A stretch of 64,000 nt of DNA from Desulfosporosinus sp. HMP52 (GCF_000765145.1 NZ_JMGA01000028.1:1-64000); one strand, 5' to 3'; positions 9,252-19,340 are shown, counted from the first letter of the stretch. Numbers and translations are program-made. Notes: generated by a model from the letters alone, not told the origin.

Positions 9252-9839
9252 ATGACAAAGGGATCAACACGCACAATTATTTTAGCTATGCTTTTTTGCC
9301 TGTTGCTGGCAGGTGCCTTTCTGACAGGGTGCAATTCCTCCAAAGCTCAGGTTGATAATAAACCTTCGGATACAGCAACCACCCCGCCGCCTTCCAATAC
9401 GGATACAATAGAGCAACCTAAAAATTCCCTACAAATGAAGCTTTATTTCCCTAACTCAGATGCTACAGGGTTGGTTTCTTTTGAACGAACCGTTGAAGTA
9501 AAGGATGAGGCAGTTATTAAGGCAATGTTTAACGAATTAGCTCACCCTCCTAGTGGATATGAACCCCCTCTCCCATCAGGAACCACTCTTCTTGACGCTA
9601 AGGTAAGCGCAGATGGAATAGCTACGATTAATCTCTCTAAGGAGTTTAAAGCAAACTTTGGGGGAGGCTCTGCCGGGGAACAAATGACCATATATAGTAT
9701 TGTAAACACCTTAACGACCCTTCCTAATGTCCAGAGTGTCCAGTTTCTTCTGGAGGGCGCAAAACACGCTGGCATTCTCGGTCATTTGGATACCCATGAT
9801 CCAATCAAACCCGATGAGAGCTTAATTATCAAATCCTAG
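9252..9839 (+). CDS. GerMN-domain lipoprotein
   Basis: The protein has 195 residues with a lipoprotein signal peptide ending in a lipobox LTGC, cysteine at residue 27, so it should be lipid-anchored outside the membrane. A Ser/Thr/Pro-rich linker follows (residues 30-55), then a GerMN-type domain (about residues 60-190) with AVIKAMFNELAHPP, ATINLSKEF and QSVQFLLEG. GerMN domains occur in GerM, which acts in sporulation and germination, and in other envelope lipoproteins. It is transcribed against dnaG and dgt, so it appears inserted between them. A specific role in spores is plausible but unproven. Confidence 0.85.
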   Translation: MTKGSTRTIILAMLFCLLLAGAFLTGCNSSKAQVDNKPSDTATTPPPSNTDTIEQPKNSLQMKLYFPNSDATGLVSFERTVEVKDEAVIKAMFNELAHPPSGYEPPLPSGTTLLDAKVSADGIATINLSKEFKANFGGGSAGEQMTIYSIVNTLTTLPNVQSVQFLLEGAKHAGILGHLDTHDPIKPDESLIIKS

Positions 9840-9963
9840 CTAATCCATAGTAGATTCCTTTGATTTGTCTTTTTATTCAATAACACACTAACTACCTTAT
9901 GTCTGATAGCTTTATTTTACTTCTCTAAGACAAAACTTATACTTTAATTATGGAATATATTAC

Positions 9964-9997
9964 AAAAGTGGTTGAGATTTAAATCTCAACCACTTTT
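9964..9997. terminator. Bidirectional terminator between the lipoprotein gene and dgt
   Basis: A perfect 17-bp palindrome: aaaagtggttgagattt (9964-9980) against aaatctcaaccactttt (9981-9997). It has A/T tracts on both sides and separates two convergent genes. Confidence 0.9.
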
Positions 9998-10008
9998 TCA
10001 TCATCTTT

Positions 10009-11004
10009 TTACTTCCGAGGAATAAATAAGCTTTGAAAAAGATCAATGGCATAATTATCGGTAAGACCTGAAATGTAGTCAACAACCGCAGTAGTTTTAT
10101 CACCACCGGCCCAAACCAAGAAGTTCTGAGGAAGTTTTGAAAAGTTCTGACGATAATAATTAAAAAGTGCTTGAACTATGTACTGCCCTTTCTCCCTTTC
10201 TTCCCGCAAATTTAAACTGGTGTAGACCCTTGCGAACATAAATTGTCTAAACTCATTCATTGCCGCATTGATCTCAACAGACTGTTTAATTTGATTTTCT
10301 CCAGTAGACGCATCTATCATATCCACTACCATTGTGGTAATCATATCACTTGGTTTCACCCCCAACATTCCCTTGACATTCAGGGGCAAGTCACTTTCAG
10401 TCAGCAAGCCGGCCCTTAAAGCATCATCATAATCATGACACAGATAAGCAATCCTATCTCCTGTTTTAACAATCTGACCTTCCAAGGTCTTCGGAATACC
10501 TTCACCAGTGTGATTTAAGATTCCGTCCAGAACACAATCCGTAAGATTTAAACCCAGACCATCCTTAGCCAGCACCTTGAGGATGCGAATGGACTGCTCA
10601 TTATGCTCAAAATGGCCAATAATGCGTCGTAGAGCCTCTTCCCCAACATGGCCAAAGGGAGTATGCCCTACATCATGTCCTAAAGCTATGGCTTCAATAA
10701 GATCTTCGTTCAACTGAAGTCCCCGGCCAATAGTGCGACATATTTGGGATACTTCTAAACTATGAGTCATTCTAGTCCTATAATGATCTCCTGAAGGAGC
10801 AATGTACACCTGGGTTTTATGTTTAAGACGACGAAATGGTTTGCTATGCAAAATCCGATCTCGATCCCGTTGAAATTTTGTGCGAATTGGGCACTCTTCT
10901 TCCAGACCCTCGCGTTTAGCATCTTTGCTTTTTGCTGCATAGGGTGAGAGTCGCGTTTCCTCTTCTTTTTCCGAGCGTTGACGAATGTTTAAGCTCCCGC
11001 TCAT
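10009..11004 (-). CDS. dgt: dGTP triphosphohydrolase-like HD protein
   Basis: The protein has 331 residues of the HD phosphohydrolase family that cleaves dGTP (and often other dNTPs) to nucleoside and triphosphate. Metal-ligand motifs are clear: THSLEVSQI for the first histidine and ALGHDVGHTPFGHVGEEAL for the HD pair and third histidine, with a later conserved aspartate in CHDYDDAL. The N-terminus has the family's RTKFQRDRDRILHSKPFRRL block. In related genomes dgt often lies just before dnaG; here the lipoprotein gene on the other strand lies between them. Confidence 0.93.
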   Translation of the reverse strand: MSGSLNIRQRSEKEEETRLSPYAAKSKDAKREGLEEECPIRTKFQRDRDRILHSKPFRRLKHKTQVYIAPSGDHYRTRMTHSLEVSQICRTIGRGLQLNEDLIEAIALGHDVGHTPFGHVGEEALRRIIGHFEHNEQSIRILKVLAKDGLGLNLTDCVLDGILNHTGEGIPKTLEGQIVKTGDRIAYLCHDYDDALRAGLLTESDLPLNVKGMLGVKPSDMITTMVVDMIDASTGENQIKQSVEINAAMNEFRQFMFARVYTSLNLREEREKGQYIVQALFNYYRQNFSKLPQNFLVWAGGDKTTAVVDYISGLTDNYAIDLFQSLFIPRK

Positions 11005-11292
11005 CTTATCCCCCCTTGTCTAGAAACTATTCTGTAAACAGTTCTCTTTTATTTTAGCATAATGACCGGATAAATACCTGCCTTCCTAAGGGAAAGGAGA
11101 GAAACGGCACGTTAATGCCCGTTGCTTCTTGAGATTCATAATTTACCTAGTTCAAAACATTGACTCGGTTCAAAAATTTTATGTTTGCTAAAAATGGGTG
11201 TTGAAGGAATATCGTGAATAAATGTCGAATATACAAATAATGTGTTGTATGATATCGAGATTTAATCTCATTTGGAGAAAGAAGGGGAATAA

Positions 11293-12981
11293 ATGAATTT
11301 TAGTATTAAAACTAAACTAGTCACAATCATTGTTGCTTTAGTGTTTGTAGCAACAACAGTAATAACCGTTTTTTCGATTCGAACACTTCATAGTGGAATG
11401 ATGACAATGGCCCAAGAAAAATTGCACTCTGATCTTGCTCTCAGTAATTTGATTATCGACAAGTCATTTCCAGGAGACTGGTCGATTAAAGATAACAAAC
11501 TATATAAAGGCGAAAGTGTCATAAATGATAGTACTATTGTTGACCAAATCGGCGAACTCTCTAATGATAATGTGACAATTTTTCAAGGAAATACTCGTAT
11601 CGCTACAAACGTAAAAAAAGAGGACGGCACACGGGCTGTTGGAACAAAGGTGTCATCCGAGGTTGAAGAGATCACCCTTAAAGAGGGTAAAACCTACAAG
11701 GGAGAAGTTGTTGTAGTTGGAGTAAAAAACCAAACCATATATGAACCAATAATTGATAAACAAGGCAAAGTTATAGGTATGACCTTTATTGGAGTGCCAA
11801 TTTCACTGATTGACCATTTAGTGTCTGGGCTTAGTAATAAAATCATTATTTTTATAATCATTGAACTATTAATATCAGCCATGGTCATTTGGATAATCGT
11901 ATCACGCACTCTAAGGCGCCTCCATCATATTGTGAATTCAGCCGATAAGATCGCCCAGGGTGATCTATCTATTGAAGCACTTAATTCTAACTATAAAGAT
12001 GAGTTTGGGCACTTAAGCAGTTCGTTCAATACTATGGCTGCTAACCTAAGGAATTTAGTCCAACATGTTTCTAGGGCATCTGAGCAGGTAGCTGATTCAT
12101 CTCGCGAAATGCTAACCATCACAGAGCAAAGTGCAGAGGCGTCGGCTCAAATAGCTGTATCAATTGAGAAAGTGGCTGTTGGCTCTGCGGATCAGGTTAA
12201 TTCAATAGCAGATACTGTCCAGGCTATTGAACAATTATCTGCCAGCACTCAGCAGGTTGCAGCCACGAGCAATGAGATAGCTTTATTGACAGCCAAAACC
12301 ACTCAAACCACTCATCTGGGCCAAGAGGCTATTAATTTAGTGGTTGTCCAGATGGATAGTATCAATCAAAAAACAGAGCAGGTTCAACAGACCGTTCAGA
12401 ATTTGTCGGAAAGCTCGGAGCAGATCAACGAAATCATTACAGTTATCACTGGAATAACTGAACAAACAAATCTTCTCGCACTTAATGCAGCAATTGAAGC
12501 AGCACGAGCCGGAGAACAAGGACGAGGATTTGCTGTAGTTGCTGATGAAGTTAGAAAACTAGCTGAACAATCCAAGGAAGCTGCTCAAAAGATTTCTATG
12601 TTAATTGAAGCAAACAAAAATAATATTAACGAAGCAGTTAGGGCCATGGACGATGAAATTAAAGATGTTAAAGCAGGTATAGACACTGTCGATACCGCCG
12701 GAAAATTATTTCAAGATATCACCAAGCTGGTTCTTCAAGTCTCTAATCAAGTGCAAGAAATATCCGCTACGACTCAAGCAATAGCTAGTGGTACAGAAAA
12801 AATCGTCTCTTCCACTCAAAACATTGATCGAATTAGTCAAGATGCCGCAGATCAGACTCAAACTGTATCGGCAGCTGTAGAAGAACAGACTGCTTCCCTG
12901 GAACAAATTAACTTGTCGAGCAAAGAGTTAGTTGCCATGGTTCAGGACTTGCAAAAAATTGTGAGTGCTTTTAAACTTTAG
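11293..12981 (+). CDS. Methyl-accepting chemotaxis protein
   Basis: The protein has 562 residues and is a transmembrane chemoreceptor. Transmembrane segment 1 spans about residues 8-30. An extracytoplasmic Cache-like sensor region follows (about 35-175, with [20 protein letters not shown]). Transmembrane segment 2 is at about 180-203, then a HAMP domain ([14 protein letters not shown]). The signalling domain carries the receptor hairpin tip [20 protein letters not shown] and [18 protein letters not shown]. The ligand cannot be read from the sequence. The gene is single and convergent with a histidine kinase gene; their ends overlap by 11 bp. The ribosome site is GGAGAAAGAAGGGG. Confidence 0.95.
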   Translation: MNFSIKTKLVTIIVALVFVATTVITVFSIRTLHSGMMTMAQEKLHSDLALSNLIIDKSFPGDWSIKDNKLYKGESVINDSTIVDQIGELSNDNVTIFQGNTRIATNVKKEDGTRAVGTKVSSEVEEITLKEGKTYKGEVVVVGVKNQTIYEPIIDKQGKVIGMTFIGVPISLIDHLVSGLSNKIIIFIIIELLISAMVIWIIVSRTLRRLHHIVNSADKIAQGDLSIEALNSNYKDEFGHLSSSFNTMAANLRNLVQHVSRASEQVADSSREMLTITEQSAEASAQIAVSIEKVAVGSADQVNSIADTVQAIEQLSASTQQVAATSNEIALLTAKTTQTTHLGQEAINLVVVQMDSINQKTEQVQQTVQNLSESSEQINEIITVITGITEQTNLLALNAAIEAARAGEQGRGFAVVADEVRKLAEQSKEAAQKISMLIEANKNNINEAVRAMDDEIKDVKAGIDTVDTAGKLFQDITKLVLQVSNQVQEISATTQAIASGTEKIVSSTQNIDRISQDAADQTQTVSAAVEEQTASLEQINLSSKELVAMVQDLQKIVSAFKL

Positions 12982-14869
12982 GGTTACCAAGGGGCAGCTT
13001 TATTTCCACGACTGTACCCCTCTCCAACTCGCTCTGCACGGAAACCGATGCATTCTGAAGTTCTATTAAATGCTTTGCAATAGCAAGGCCGAGCCCGGTA
13101 CCTCCGCTGTTTCTTGATTTATCAGTTTTGTAAAAACGATCCCAGATATAAGGCAATTCTTCCGGTGCAATTCCATCACCTTGATCGCGAATTATCACCG
13201 AAAGAGTCGTAATATTAAATAGACTTGTTTCAACGGTCACTGTGGTGTTCACCGGCGAATATTTGACAGCATTGTCCAGAAATATTACCAACAGTTGGCG
13301 CAAGCGATCATAATCTCCTTCAAAAGGAGGAATATCTTGTTTAGAAAGATACTCGACTTTAATCCCTTTTCTTACGGCAATGGTCTGAAGACTTCTCACC
13401 ACATCTTCAAGAAGATTTGGCATATACAGCTTTTCTTTATTCATTCTAATCTTGCCGGATTGAAGGCGAGAAAGCTCCAAAAGATCTCCTACCAATCGTT
13501 CCAACCCGCGGGTTTCAGAAAGCATCCTTTGGTGGTACCGTTTAATCTCCTCGCTGTTTTCTACTGTTCCATCCACCATGGCTTCAAGGGATCCACGAAT
13601 GACGGTCAAAGGAGTGCGAAATTCATGAGACACATTGGCCACGAAGTCCCGTCGTAGTTGTTCAAGCCGCTCACTCCTACTAATATCCTGAACTAAGGCA
13701 ACACTCCCTGTCACCATTCCCGAGTTATCGACAATTGGCGAAAGAGTAAACATAAGCTTTTTACCCAACCAATCTTTGAGTACTTGAGAGGTCTTTTTAT
13801 CCTCCATTACTTTCGTAAGCTGGACCTCAATTTTCAATTCATTGAGGTCCTTTTCTATGTCTTCATTCAAATAGGGATGAGGTCTATTCATAATTTCCGA
13901 AAGTGCAGAATTGACACTTATGGGTTTAAGAGTCATGTCAAAGGCCACGATTCCATCTGAAATACTCGCAATGATGTCTTTGAGTTTTCCTTTCTCCTGA
14001 AAAAGCTGATTAATCGTATAACCTAACTTACCGGCCAAAAGGTCAAGGGAATTCCCCAGTTGTCCCAATTCATCTTCGCGCTTAACTCCTGTTTTAACAG
14101 AATAATTTCCTTGCGTCATTTCTAAGGCAGTTAGGTTCATGGCTTTCAAGGGACGGGTAAAGAGCAGGGAGTAGAAAACACCTAAACCCAGGGCTAGCAC
14201 AAGCGCCCCCAGAAGACTGATTGCCAAAATTCGAACTGCTTTATTGACTGTTGCAGTAATTCCCGTAACCGGGGAATGGAGAAGTACAGAGCCAATAACT
14301 TGATGGTCGGGATCAATAATCGGTACGCCTACAGTCAGAGTGGCTTCATTGTAGACACTGCTAAAATTTTCACTGACTGATTCTTGTCCACTTAAAACCC
14401 CTTCAATTACTCTTTCAGCCTCCTGTGGGAGAGGCTCTGAGTTAAAAGGCTGCCCTTGCCTCATACTCATACTCATACTCATACTCATACTCATACCCAT
14501 TCCTGTACCCGGGCCTTGGCCTTGGCCTTGTTGGCCTTGACCTGCACCTGCACCTCTGCCTTTTCCAAAACCCATTCCAGACATCAGAGAGAGGTTCCCT
14601 TGCTTGTCAGTGATCCACACCTTTGCCTCAGTCATCGTATCCAGGAAGCGCATAGATCCAGCGAAGCCCCCAAACTGACCACTACTTTGGGAGTTCTCGG
14701 CAATCACCTCCGCTATACTTCGAGCACGGTCCAGCATAGTTTGTTCTCGGCTGCTGAAGGTATACTGCCTGAACATCTGAATAAACAATCCCCCTATGAC
14801 TAACATAGAAAGGAGCACTATTCCAACAAAACCAGCCGTTAATTTTAGAGCAATACTCTTCTTAAACAT
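12971..14869 (-). CDS. Membrane sensor histidine kinase with HAMP and PAS domains
   Basis: The protein has 632 residues. It has a first transmembrane segment (about 8-30), an extracytoplasmic sensor (about 33-205), a second transmembrane segment (about 207-230), HAMP, a PAS-like region ([13 protein letters not shown]), a HisKA domain with [13 protein letters not shown] and a HATPase with NAVKYSP, DQGDGI and GTGLGLAI. The layout is that of PhoR/WalK-type kinases. The sensor contains low-complexity sequence rich in Gly-Gln and then a run of Met-Ser pairs encoded by six exact hexamers (14461-14496). It overlaps its response regulator gene by 8 bp. The signal is unknown. Confidence 0.94.
   Translation of the reverse strand: MFKKSIALKLTAGFVGIVLLSMLVIGGLFIQMFRQYTFSSREQTMLDRARSIAEVIAENSQSSGQFGGFAGSMRFLDTMTEAKVWITDKQGNLSLMSGMGFGKGRGAGAGQGQQGQGQGPGTGMGMSMSMSMSMSMRQGQPFNSEPLPQEAERVIEGVLSGQESVSENFSSVYNEATLTVGVPIIDPDHQVIGSVLLHSPVTGITATVNKAVRILAISLLGALVLALGLGVFYSLLFTRPLKAMNLTALEMTQGNYSVKTGVKREDELGQLGNSLDLLAGKLGYTINQLFQEKGKLKDIIASISDGIVAFDMTLKPISVNSALSEIMNRPHPYLNEDIEKDLNELKIEVQLTKVMEDKKTSQVLKDWLGKKLMFTLSPIVDNSGMVTGSVALVQDISRSERLEQLRRDFVANVSHEFRTPLTVIRGSLEAMVDGTVENSEEIKRYHQRMLSETRGLERLVGDLLELSRLQSGKIRMNKEKLYMPNLLEDVVRSLQTIAVRKGIKVEYLSKQDIPPFEGDYDRLRQLLVIFLDNAVKYSPVNTTVTVETSLFNITTLSVIIRDQGDGIAPEELPYIWDRFYKTDKSRNSGGTGLGLAIAKHLIELQNASVSVQSELERGTVVEIKLPLGNPKV
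14461..14496. repeat. Hexanucleotide microsatellite (tcatac)6 inside the kinase gene
   Basis: Six perfect copies of tcatac, reading as alternating Met-Ser codons on the coding strand. The unit is a multiple of three, so copy-number change would lengthen or shorten the sensor domain without shifting the frame. It is followed by related ttggcc-rich repeats coding for Gly-Gln. Confidence 0.95.
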
Positions 14870-15554
14870 GCCTCACCTCAAATTTATAGCCAACTCCCCA
14901 AATAGTCTTTATCTCCCAGCCAGAGGTTTGAGAAGGAGCTATTTTTGATCTTAACCTCTTGAGATGAGTGTCCACAGTACGGGCATCACCAAAATACTCA
15001 TACCCCCACACACTGTTTAAAAGGTTATCTCTCGAGAAAACTTTTCCCGGATTTGATGCCAAGACCCATAGTATTTCCAGTTCCTTTTTTGTAAGGCTGA
15101 CGGGTCGCCCTTCGATTTTCACTTCATAATCCGAAATGTTAATTTCCAAGCCAGGATAATGGACGATGTCTTTGCTTTGCTCCTCTGAAATATCAAGACG
15201 CCTTAATACTGCACGAATGCGCGCCATGACTTCTGCTGGACTAAAAGGCTTTACAATGTAGTCATCTGCGCCAATGTCAAGACCCATAATGCGATCACCA
15301 TCTTCGCCCTTGGCGGTAATCATGATAATCGGTACATTGGAACTCTGACGAATTTCCCGACAAACCGCAAACCCGTCCTTCTTGGGCATTAAGACATCAA
15401 GTAATACGAGTAGGGGTCTATATTCCCAAAGCTTCGCTATTGCCTCTACCCCATCATGGGCAATAATCGGAAGAAAACCTTCTTTAGTCACATAGGTACT
15501 TAATATTTCTAGAATGCCCTCATTATCATCGGCAATCAATATGTATTTGTTCAA
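14862..15554 (-). CDS. OmpR-family response regulator
   Basis: About 230 residues. The receiver domain has the acidic pair ADDNEG near the N-terminus, the phosphoacceptor aspartate in LLDVLMPKKDG, a conserved threonine/alanine in MITAKGED and a lysine in IVKPFSPAE. The C-terminal winged helix has LTKKELEILWVLASNPGKVF and DTHLKRLRSKI. A TTG at 15554 has a well-spaced ribosome site (GGGGGAGGT) and is preferred; an upstream in-frame start at 15572 would place the ribosome site inside the gene. It is cotranscribed with the downstream kinase, which overlaps it by 8 bp. Confidence 0.94.
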   Translation of the reverse strand: MNKYILIADDNEGILEILSTYVTKEGFLPIIAHDGVEAIAKLWEYRPLLVLLDVLMPKKDGFAVCREIRQSSNVPIIMITAKGEDGDRIMGLDIGADDYIVKPFSPAEVMARIRAVLRRLDISEEQSKDIVHYPGLEINISDYEVKIEGRPVSLTKKELEILWVLASNPGKVFSRDNLLNSVWGYEYFGDARTVDTHLKRLRSKIAPSQTSGWEIKTIWGVGYKFEVRHV

Positions 15555-15748
15555 AAGCCATACCTCCCCCACACTCTCTTAAGTTTATCACTTATAAAAA
15601 TAGTGTTTGTGTCATAAATGTGACATTTCTAAAACGTTTGAAGTCGTTTTAGAACTTATAGATCAATTACTTTATTGAATATTGTTACTCTTTAGGTCAT
15701 ACTCCTTCTTGTTTTTCAGTTGTCCTCTCCTCACAACAGCGCCAAACC

Positions 15749-15801
15749 AAAATCATGGCCATAATCTCGACTATTCCCTGAGAGATTATGGCCATGATTT
15801 T
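15749..15801. terminator. Long hairpin, terminator for the CcdC-like gene
   Basis: 20-bp perfect arms, 15749-15768 and 15782-15801 (aaaatcatggccataatctc and its complement), around a 13-nt loop. A/T tracts on both sides allow termination in either direction. It lies about 20 bp after the end of the minus-strand CcdC-like gene. Confidence 0.85.
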
Positions 15802-15821
15802 ATTCTTTGCCTAAGCAAAAA

Positions 15822-16310
15822 TCACACTTCTTGGAGTTGTCGTTCTAACCGTTTAAATTTTATGTACATACTGATTCGCCAGGGCAGAATCATACTAAAG
15901 GCTAAGATGAAGAAAATTCCGGTCATTTGAGTAGGATCGATCTGAATAGCCTCAGCAAGGATAATTTTCCCGATCATGCGCAAAGCGACTAGACTTATCA
16001 GGGCTACTAAAAACAACTTTGATCTTCGGAGATAGATTTGGTTGTCCCTTACTTCAAATTTAGAAGTTTTTATTAAGATGACAGAAAAAAGCATGCCCAT
16101 AACAACGGAACTTATCAGTTCTAGCAGGGTTGGTCTAAACATTGGCAAAATAAACATACTCCCACCAGTAGCCATAAAGAATGGAGGTAAAATAATCATT
16201 TTCGCCACTGCTGGTTTTTTTGTGTTTTTCACTCGTACCAAATTGACTACAATAACCATTAACAAGGACACGACAATTGATGCAACCACTAGGAATTGTT
16301 TTGTCAACAT
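15822..16310 (-). CDS. CcdC-like integral membrane protein
   Basis: About 162 residues from the start at 16310, which has an AAAGG ribosome site; a longer frame to 16412 has no such site. Four or five hydrophobic segments are visible, with the block FMATGGSMFILPMFRPTLLE and a charged loop LIKTSKFEVRDNQIYLRRSK. This matches the CcdC family (DUF1453), which in Bacillus lies next to cytochrome c biogenesis genes but has no established activity. No cytochrome maturation genes are nearby, so the role is open. Confidence 0.7.
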   Translation of the reverse strand: MLTKQFLVVASIVVSLLMVIVVNLVRVKNTKKPAVAKMIILPPFFMATGGSMFILPMFRPTLLELISSVVMGMLFSVILIKTSKFEVRDNQIYLRRSKLFLVALISLVALRMIGKIILAEAIQIDPTQMTGIFFILAFSMILPWRISMYIKFKRLERQLQEV

Positions 16311-16360
16311 AATTAACCTTTCTATCTCGCGATTACGCCTATTCCAGTCTACACACATTA

Positions 16361-16404
16361 TAATATAACTCTTTGCCTTAATAATAAAGCAAAGAGTTAT
16401 ATTA
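16361..16404. repeat. Perfect 16-bp inverted repeat upstream of the CcdC-like gene
   Basis: The arms taatataactctttgc (16361-16376) and gcaaagagttatatta (16389-16404) surround a 12-nt loop. It lies between the end of the ABC permease gene and the start of the CcdC-like gene, both on the minus strand. It could end the ABC operon or act in the CcdC leader. There is no strong T-tract after it. Confidence 0.6.
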
Positions 16405-16482
16405 GCAGACATAAAGAGCTATTACGACTCTCTTGTGTCTTCTTATTGATCAATATTTATAAATTTTTCTTTAGAGCCCGTG

Positions 16483-17277
16483 CTAAGAGATATCTTTCCT
16501 GGAAAATTTCCGTATCGCTAAGGTCACAAATCCAAGCATGTAAATGGCAATATAGACGAACATCCAAATACTTGCCTGTTTACCGCTGCCGGATAAACTG
16601 GCACCAGCCATGGCACCGGCTGCCAGCTCAGAATTTGGAACCATGATGCGTTCCATCGTACTATAAATCGTTTGGAAAGGCGAGACTAAGCTAATAAAAA
16701 TTCCGGTACCAATAACCGAGTTATTATTTACATACTGCCCAATCATTTCGACCATTCCACCAACATTCCCCAAAATGTAAATGAAAATCATTAAGATTCC
16801 ATTGGGCACTGCTTTTAAAGTCACGGATCCAAATATTGTTAGGCAAAGAACTGCTACAGGCAGCAAAAGGTAAAGCAACCATCCAGAAAGGATTTGCGAG
16901 AAGGTGAGACTTGTTATCGTACTTAGGCCAAATAAAGCTCCAATAACCAGAATTGAGGAGAATAGCAGGGTTGCGTAGGTACAGGCTAATAGAAATAATC
17001 CTCCAAGTTTGCCAAGAATAAACTGATAGCGGTGAATCGGACGAGTAAGAATCCCTTGAATCAGTCCGGACTCCAGTTCTGAGGCAATGGCACCGGAGCC
17101 AAGCATAATCGTGAGCAAAGCTATTAACATGGCAGAAAATTGAAAGCCCATTTTCGTAACCATTTGAATCGCAAAAGGTCTAAACTGATTTCCCATTCCA
17201 TGGGTCACTGATGTGTTAGGAAAATAATTAAGCATTACTGTCCAAAATAACAAGTACAAAAAAGTGACAATACCCAT
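16483..17277 (-). CDS. ABC-2 type transporter permease
   Basis: At least 264 residues with about six membrane segments, and the feature SGAIASELESGLIQGILTRPI typical of ABC-2 permeases before the exporter core. It is the membrane half of the exporter whose ATPase ends at 17331. The first ATG (17277) lies at the start of the first membrane helix. The sequence before it still reads like the family N-terminus (TTLNEAIRKKTFII), but no ATG, GTG, TTG or CTG exists in that frame up to the ATPase stop. The true start may be a rare ATC or ATT codon near 17325-17331, just after the ribosome site GAGGAGGGG. Confidence 0.85.
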   Translation of the reverse strand: MGIVTFLYLLFWTVMLNYFPNTSVTHGMGNQFRPFAIQMVTKMGFQFSAMLIALLTIMLGSGAIASELESGLIQGILTRPIHRYQFILGKLGGLFLLACTYATLLFSSILVIGALFGLSTITSLTFSQILSGWLLYLLLPVAVLCLTIFGSVTLKAVPNGILMIFIYILGNVGGMVEMIGQYVNNNSVIGTGIFISLVSPFQTIYSTMERIMVPNSELAAGAMAGASLSGSGKQASIWMFVYIAIYMLGFVTLAIRKFSRKDIS

Positions 17278-17330
17278 TATGATAAAAGTTTTTTTACGGA
17301 TTGCTTCATTAAGCGTGGTAATTAGGATTG

Positions 17331-18239
17331 CTACGATGATAACCCCTCCTCGCCGACAAGCTGCATAAACACAGTTTCCAGTGTCTCTCGGTGGGGTGTC
17401 AACTCATAAAGTGTCAAACCATTAGAGATCAGCTTAGCTGCCAGGGCAGGAATCTCTTCGTAATCCTTTAAAGTAGCTGTTAAACTTCCATCTGCTAGTA
17501 TCTGCAAGGACTGGTATTGGTTATGCATGGTTACCAATAAATCTGCAGTCATACCCTTAGCTCTAATGGTTAAGGAGATTTTATTCATCAATAACTCGTC
17601 CATCCGGGCGGATTTAACAACCGTACCTTTGTGAATAAAGGTAACACTATCGCATACAGCTTCCACTTCACTTAAAAGATGACTGTTTAGAAAGACAGTT
17701 GCCCCTTCCTTTTTTAAAGCAACAATAATGTCTCGCACATCCTTACGACCAATGGGATCCAAAGCAGATGTTGGCTCATCGAGAAAGATCAGTTGGGGAT
17801 TAGGCAGCAACGCACAGGCCAACCCAATACGTTGCTGCATGCCTTTACTATAAGAGCCAACTTTGAACTTTTCTTGTCCTTCAAGTCCAACTAGCTTCAA
17901 GACCCTGCCAATTTGATCCTTCTTGTTTTTCAATTTAATTAATTGGGCATGGAAATTCAGCAAATCTAATCCGGTCATCCAATCTTGATAGCGGAAAAGT
18001 TCAGGCAGGTAGCCCATTCTTTCACGCGCGGAAACATCACCCAGGGGTTTACCCAGGACTTTGCCCCTCCCAGAGGTGGGGAATACAAGCCCGGTTAACA
18101 TCTTAATACAGGTACTCTTCCCTGCGCCGTTGCGGCCAAGAAAGCCATAGACTTGCCCAGCTTCTACTGAAAGGTTGATTTGGTCACAGGCTGTTTTATT
18201 ACCATACTTTTTTGTAAGAGCATGGGTTTCGATGATCAT
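17331..18239 (-). CDS. ABC transporter ATP-binding protein
   Basis: The protein has 302 residues. Walker A is GRNGAGKST, the signature is YSKGMQQRIG, Walker B is LIFLDEPTSALD and the switch histidine is in LNSHLLSEVE. The C-terminal about 80 residues form the extension common in ABC-2 exporters. The start codon overlaps the stop of the upstream secreted-protein gene by one base (TAATG), so the two are tightly coupled. With the permease it should form an exporter; the substrate is unknown. Confidence 0.94.
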   Translation of the reverse strand: MIIETHALTKKYGNKTACDQINLSVEAGQVYGFLGRNGAGKSTCIKMLTGLVFPTSGRGKVLGKPLGDVSARERMGYLPELFRYQDWMTGLDLLNFHAQLIKLKNKKDQIGRVLKLVGLEGQEKFKVGSYSKGMQQRIGLACALLPNPQLIFLDEPTSALDPIGRKDVRDIIVALKKEGATVFLNSHLLSEVEAVCDSVTFIHKGTVVKSARMDELLMNKISLTIRAKGMTADLLVTMHNQYQSLQILADGSLTATLKDYEEIPALAAKLISNGLTLYELTPHRETLETVFMQLVGEEGLSS

Positions 18240-19264
18240 TAACGAACACTCCTAGCGATTTCTGCCAGCTCTGCATCCGTCTTATTGCCAATTAAACTAT
18301 ATAAATTGCCATCCTTAGTCCAGATTAGTACAGAAGCGTTATCCATATTGGACATTTCCTCCATAGCCATGGTATGAGCTTCTTTCAAAGCAGCAAATTT
18401 TTCTTCACCGTATTTGTCGATCAATGCTTGTCCCATTTCGTTCATTGATGCTTCGTGAGACTTACCATTTAAGTTTTCAAGTGATTTACTGTGTGATCCT
18501 GTGGCTGTCATATCTTGAGGCAGATTTTCAGCAAATCCTTTTAAATCAGACATAGTGTAGATGTAACCTTTTTTCCCACCTAAATCTACTTCTCTGCCGA
18601 AGCCTACTAGGACAGGAAGATAGATATCAGAACTATTTTCATCAATTTCGGCAAGCTGTTGACGAAGATTCGTAGGGATTAAGGGCAAATCTAACATAAC
18701 ATTTCGCAACTCTTCTTTGGCAGCTTGGGGGGCATCTAAATAGGACTTTTGGGTGGCTAAGAATAGGACATCCTCATATTTTGCGAAGGCTGCAGCTGGA
18801 GATACCATAGACATTTCTACACCGTTTAAACTGCTGGAAAGTTGTTGCGGACTATGCAGCAATTTCAACAGTTCGTTGCTGGTATCCACATCTAAGGTAA
18901 ACTTCATTTCCCTGGAATTCAGCGCAGATATTTCAGGGGTTTGAGATGCTAGTTTAGAAGGTAAACGAAGTTTGAAAGCCTCAAACTCTCCAGCTGAATT
19001 CAGTTTTGTCACTTCATGTTTCGGTTGTGAAATAAGGTTAAGCAGAGATTTGTGTTCAAATGTTTTTCCCTTGAAATCTTCTTTTAGGCTAGAAATTGCT
19101 TGCATTCCTTCCTGCAAGTCCGCCATTGTAATTTCAATGGTTTTCACATCGTTTACGCGGAAAATCGACAGAGCATCCAGGGCTAAAGTTTTTACCGGAT
19201 TTACAAACGTAATGAGCCCTGCCACCAGCGCCAGAGAGGCAAAGGTAAAGATTTTTCGTTTCAT
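18239..19264 (-). CDS. Secreted or membrane-anchored protein of unknown function, ABC operon partner
   Basis: About 341 residues. The N-terminus has a short basic stretch and a hydrophobic segment (residues about 5-25) that is a signal peptide or membrane anchor, so the rest should lie outside the cytoplasm. The body is mixed alpha/beta with a possible metal- or ligand-binding end (SLIGNKTDAELAEIARSVR at the C-terminus). I do not recognise a family. It lies between a kinase/regulator pair and an ABC exporter, all on the minus strand, and overlaps the ATPase by one base. It may be an envelope sensor or accessory of that exporter. The start at 19264 follows an AAGGGA site. Confidence 0.75.
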   Translation of the reverse strand: MKRKIFTFASLALVAGLITFVNPVKTLALDALSIFRVNDVKTIEITMADLQEGMQAISSLKEDFKGKTFEHKSLLNLISQPKHEVTKLNSAGEFEAFKLRLPSKLASQTPEISALNSREMKFTLDVDTSNELLKLLHSPQQLSSSLNGVEMSMVSPAAAFAKYEDVLFLATQKSYLDAPQAAKEELRNVMLDLPLIPTNLRQQLAEIDENSSDIYLPVLVGFGREVDLGGKKGYIYTMSDLKGFAENLPQDMTATGSHSKSLENLNGKSHEASMNEMGQALIDKYGEEKFAALKEAHTMAMEEMSNMDNASVLIWTKDGNLYSLIGNKTDAELAEIARSVR

Positions 19265-19340
19265 GTTATCAAGTCCCTTCACAAATTTTTGGTACTCTTA
19301 CTTTAAATCAAAATTATGTCCTCAGTGTGCCCTCGGGGTA

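Noticed and set aside
14461-14496. CRISPR-like array
   Set aside because: A simple 6-bp microsatellite without spacers.
14456-14803. Plus-strand frame with a His-Thr run
   Set aside because: It is the antisense shadow of the tcatac repeat in the kinase gene.
15682-15930. 82-codon plus-strand frame
   Set aside because: Crosses the terminator hairpin at 15749-15801 and overlaps the CcdC-like gene in antisense.
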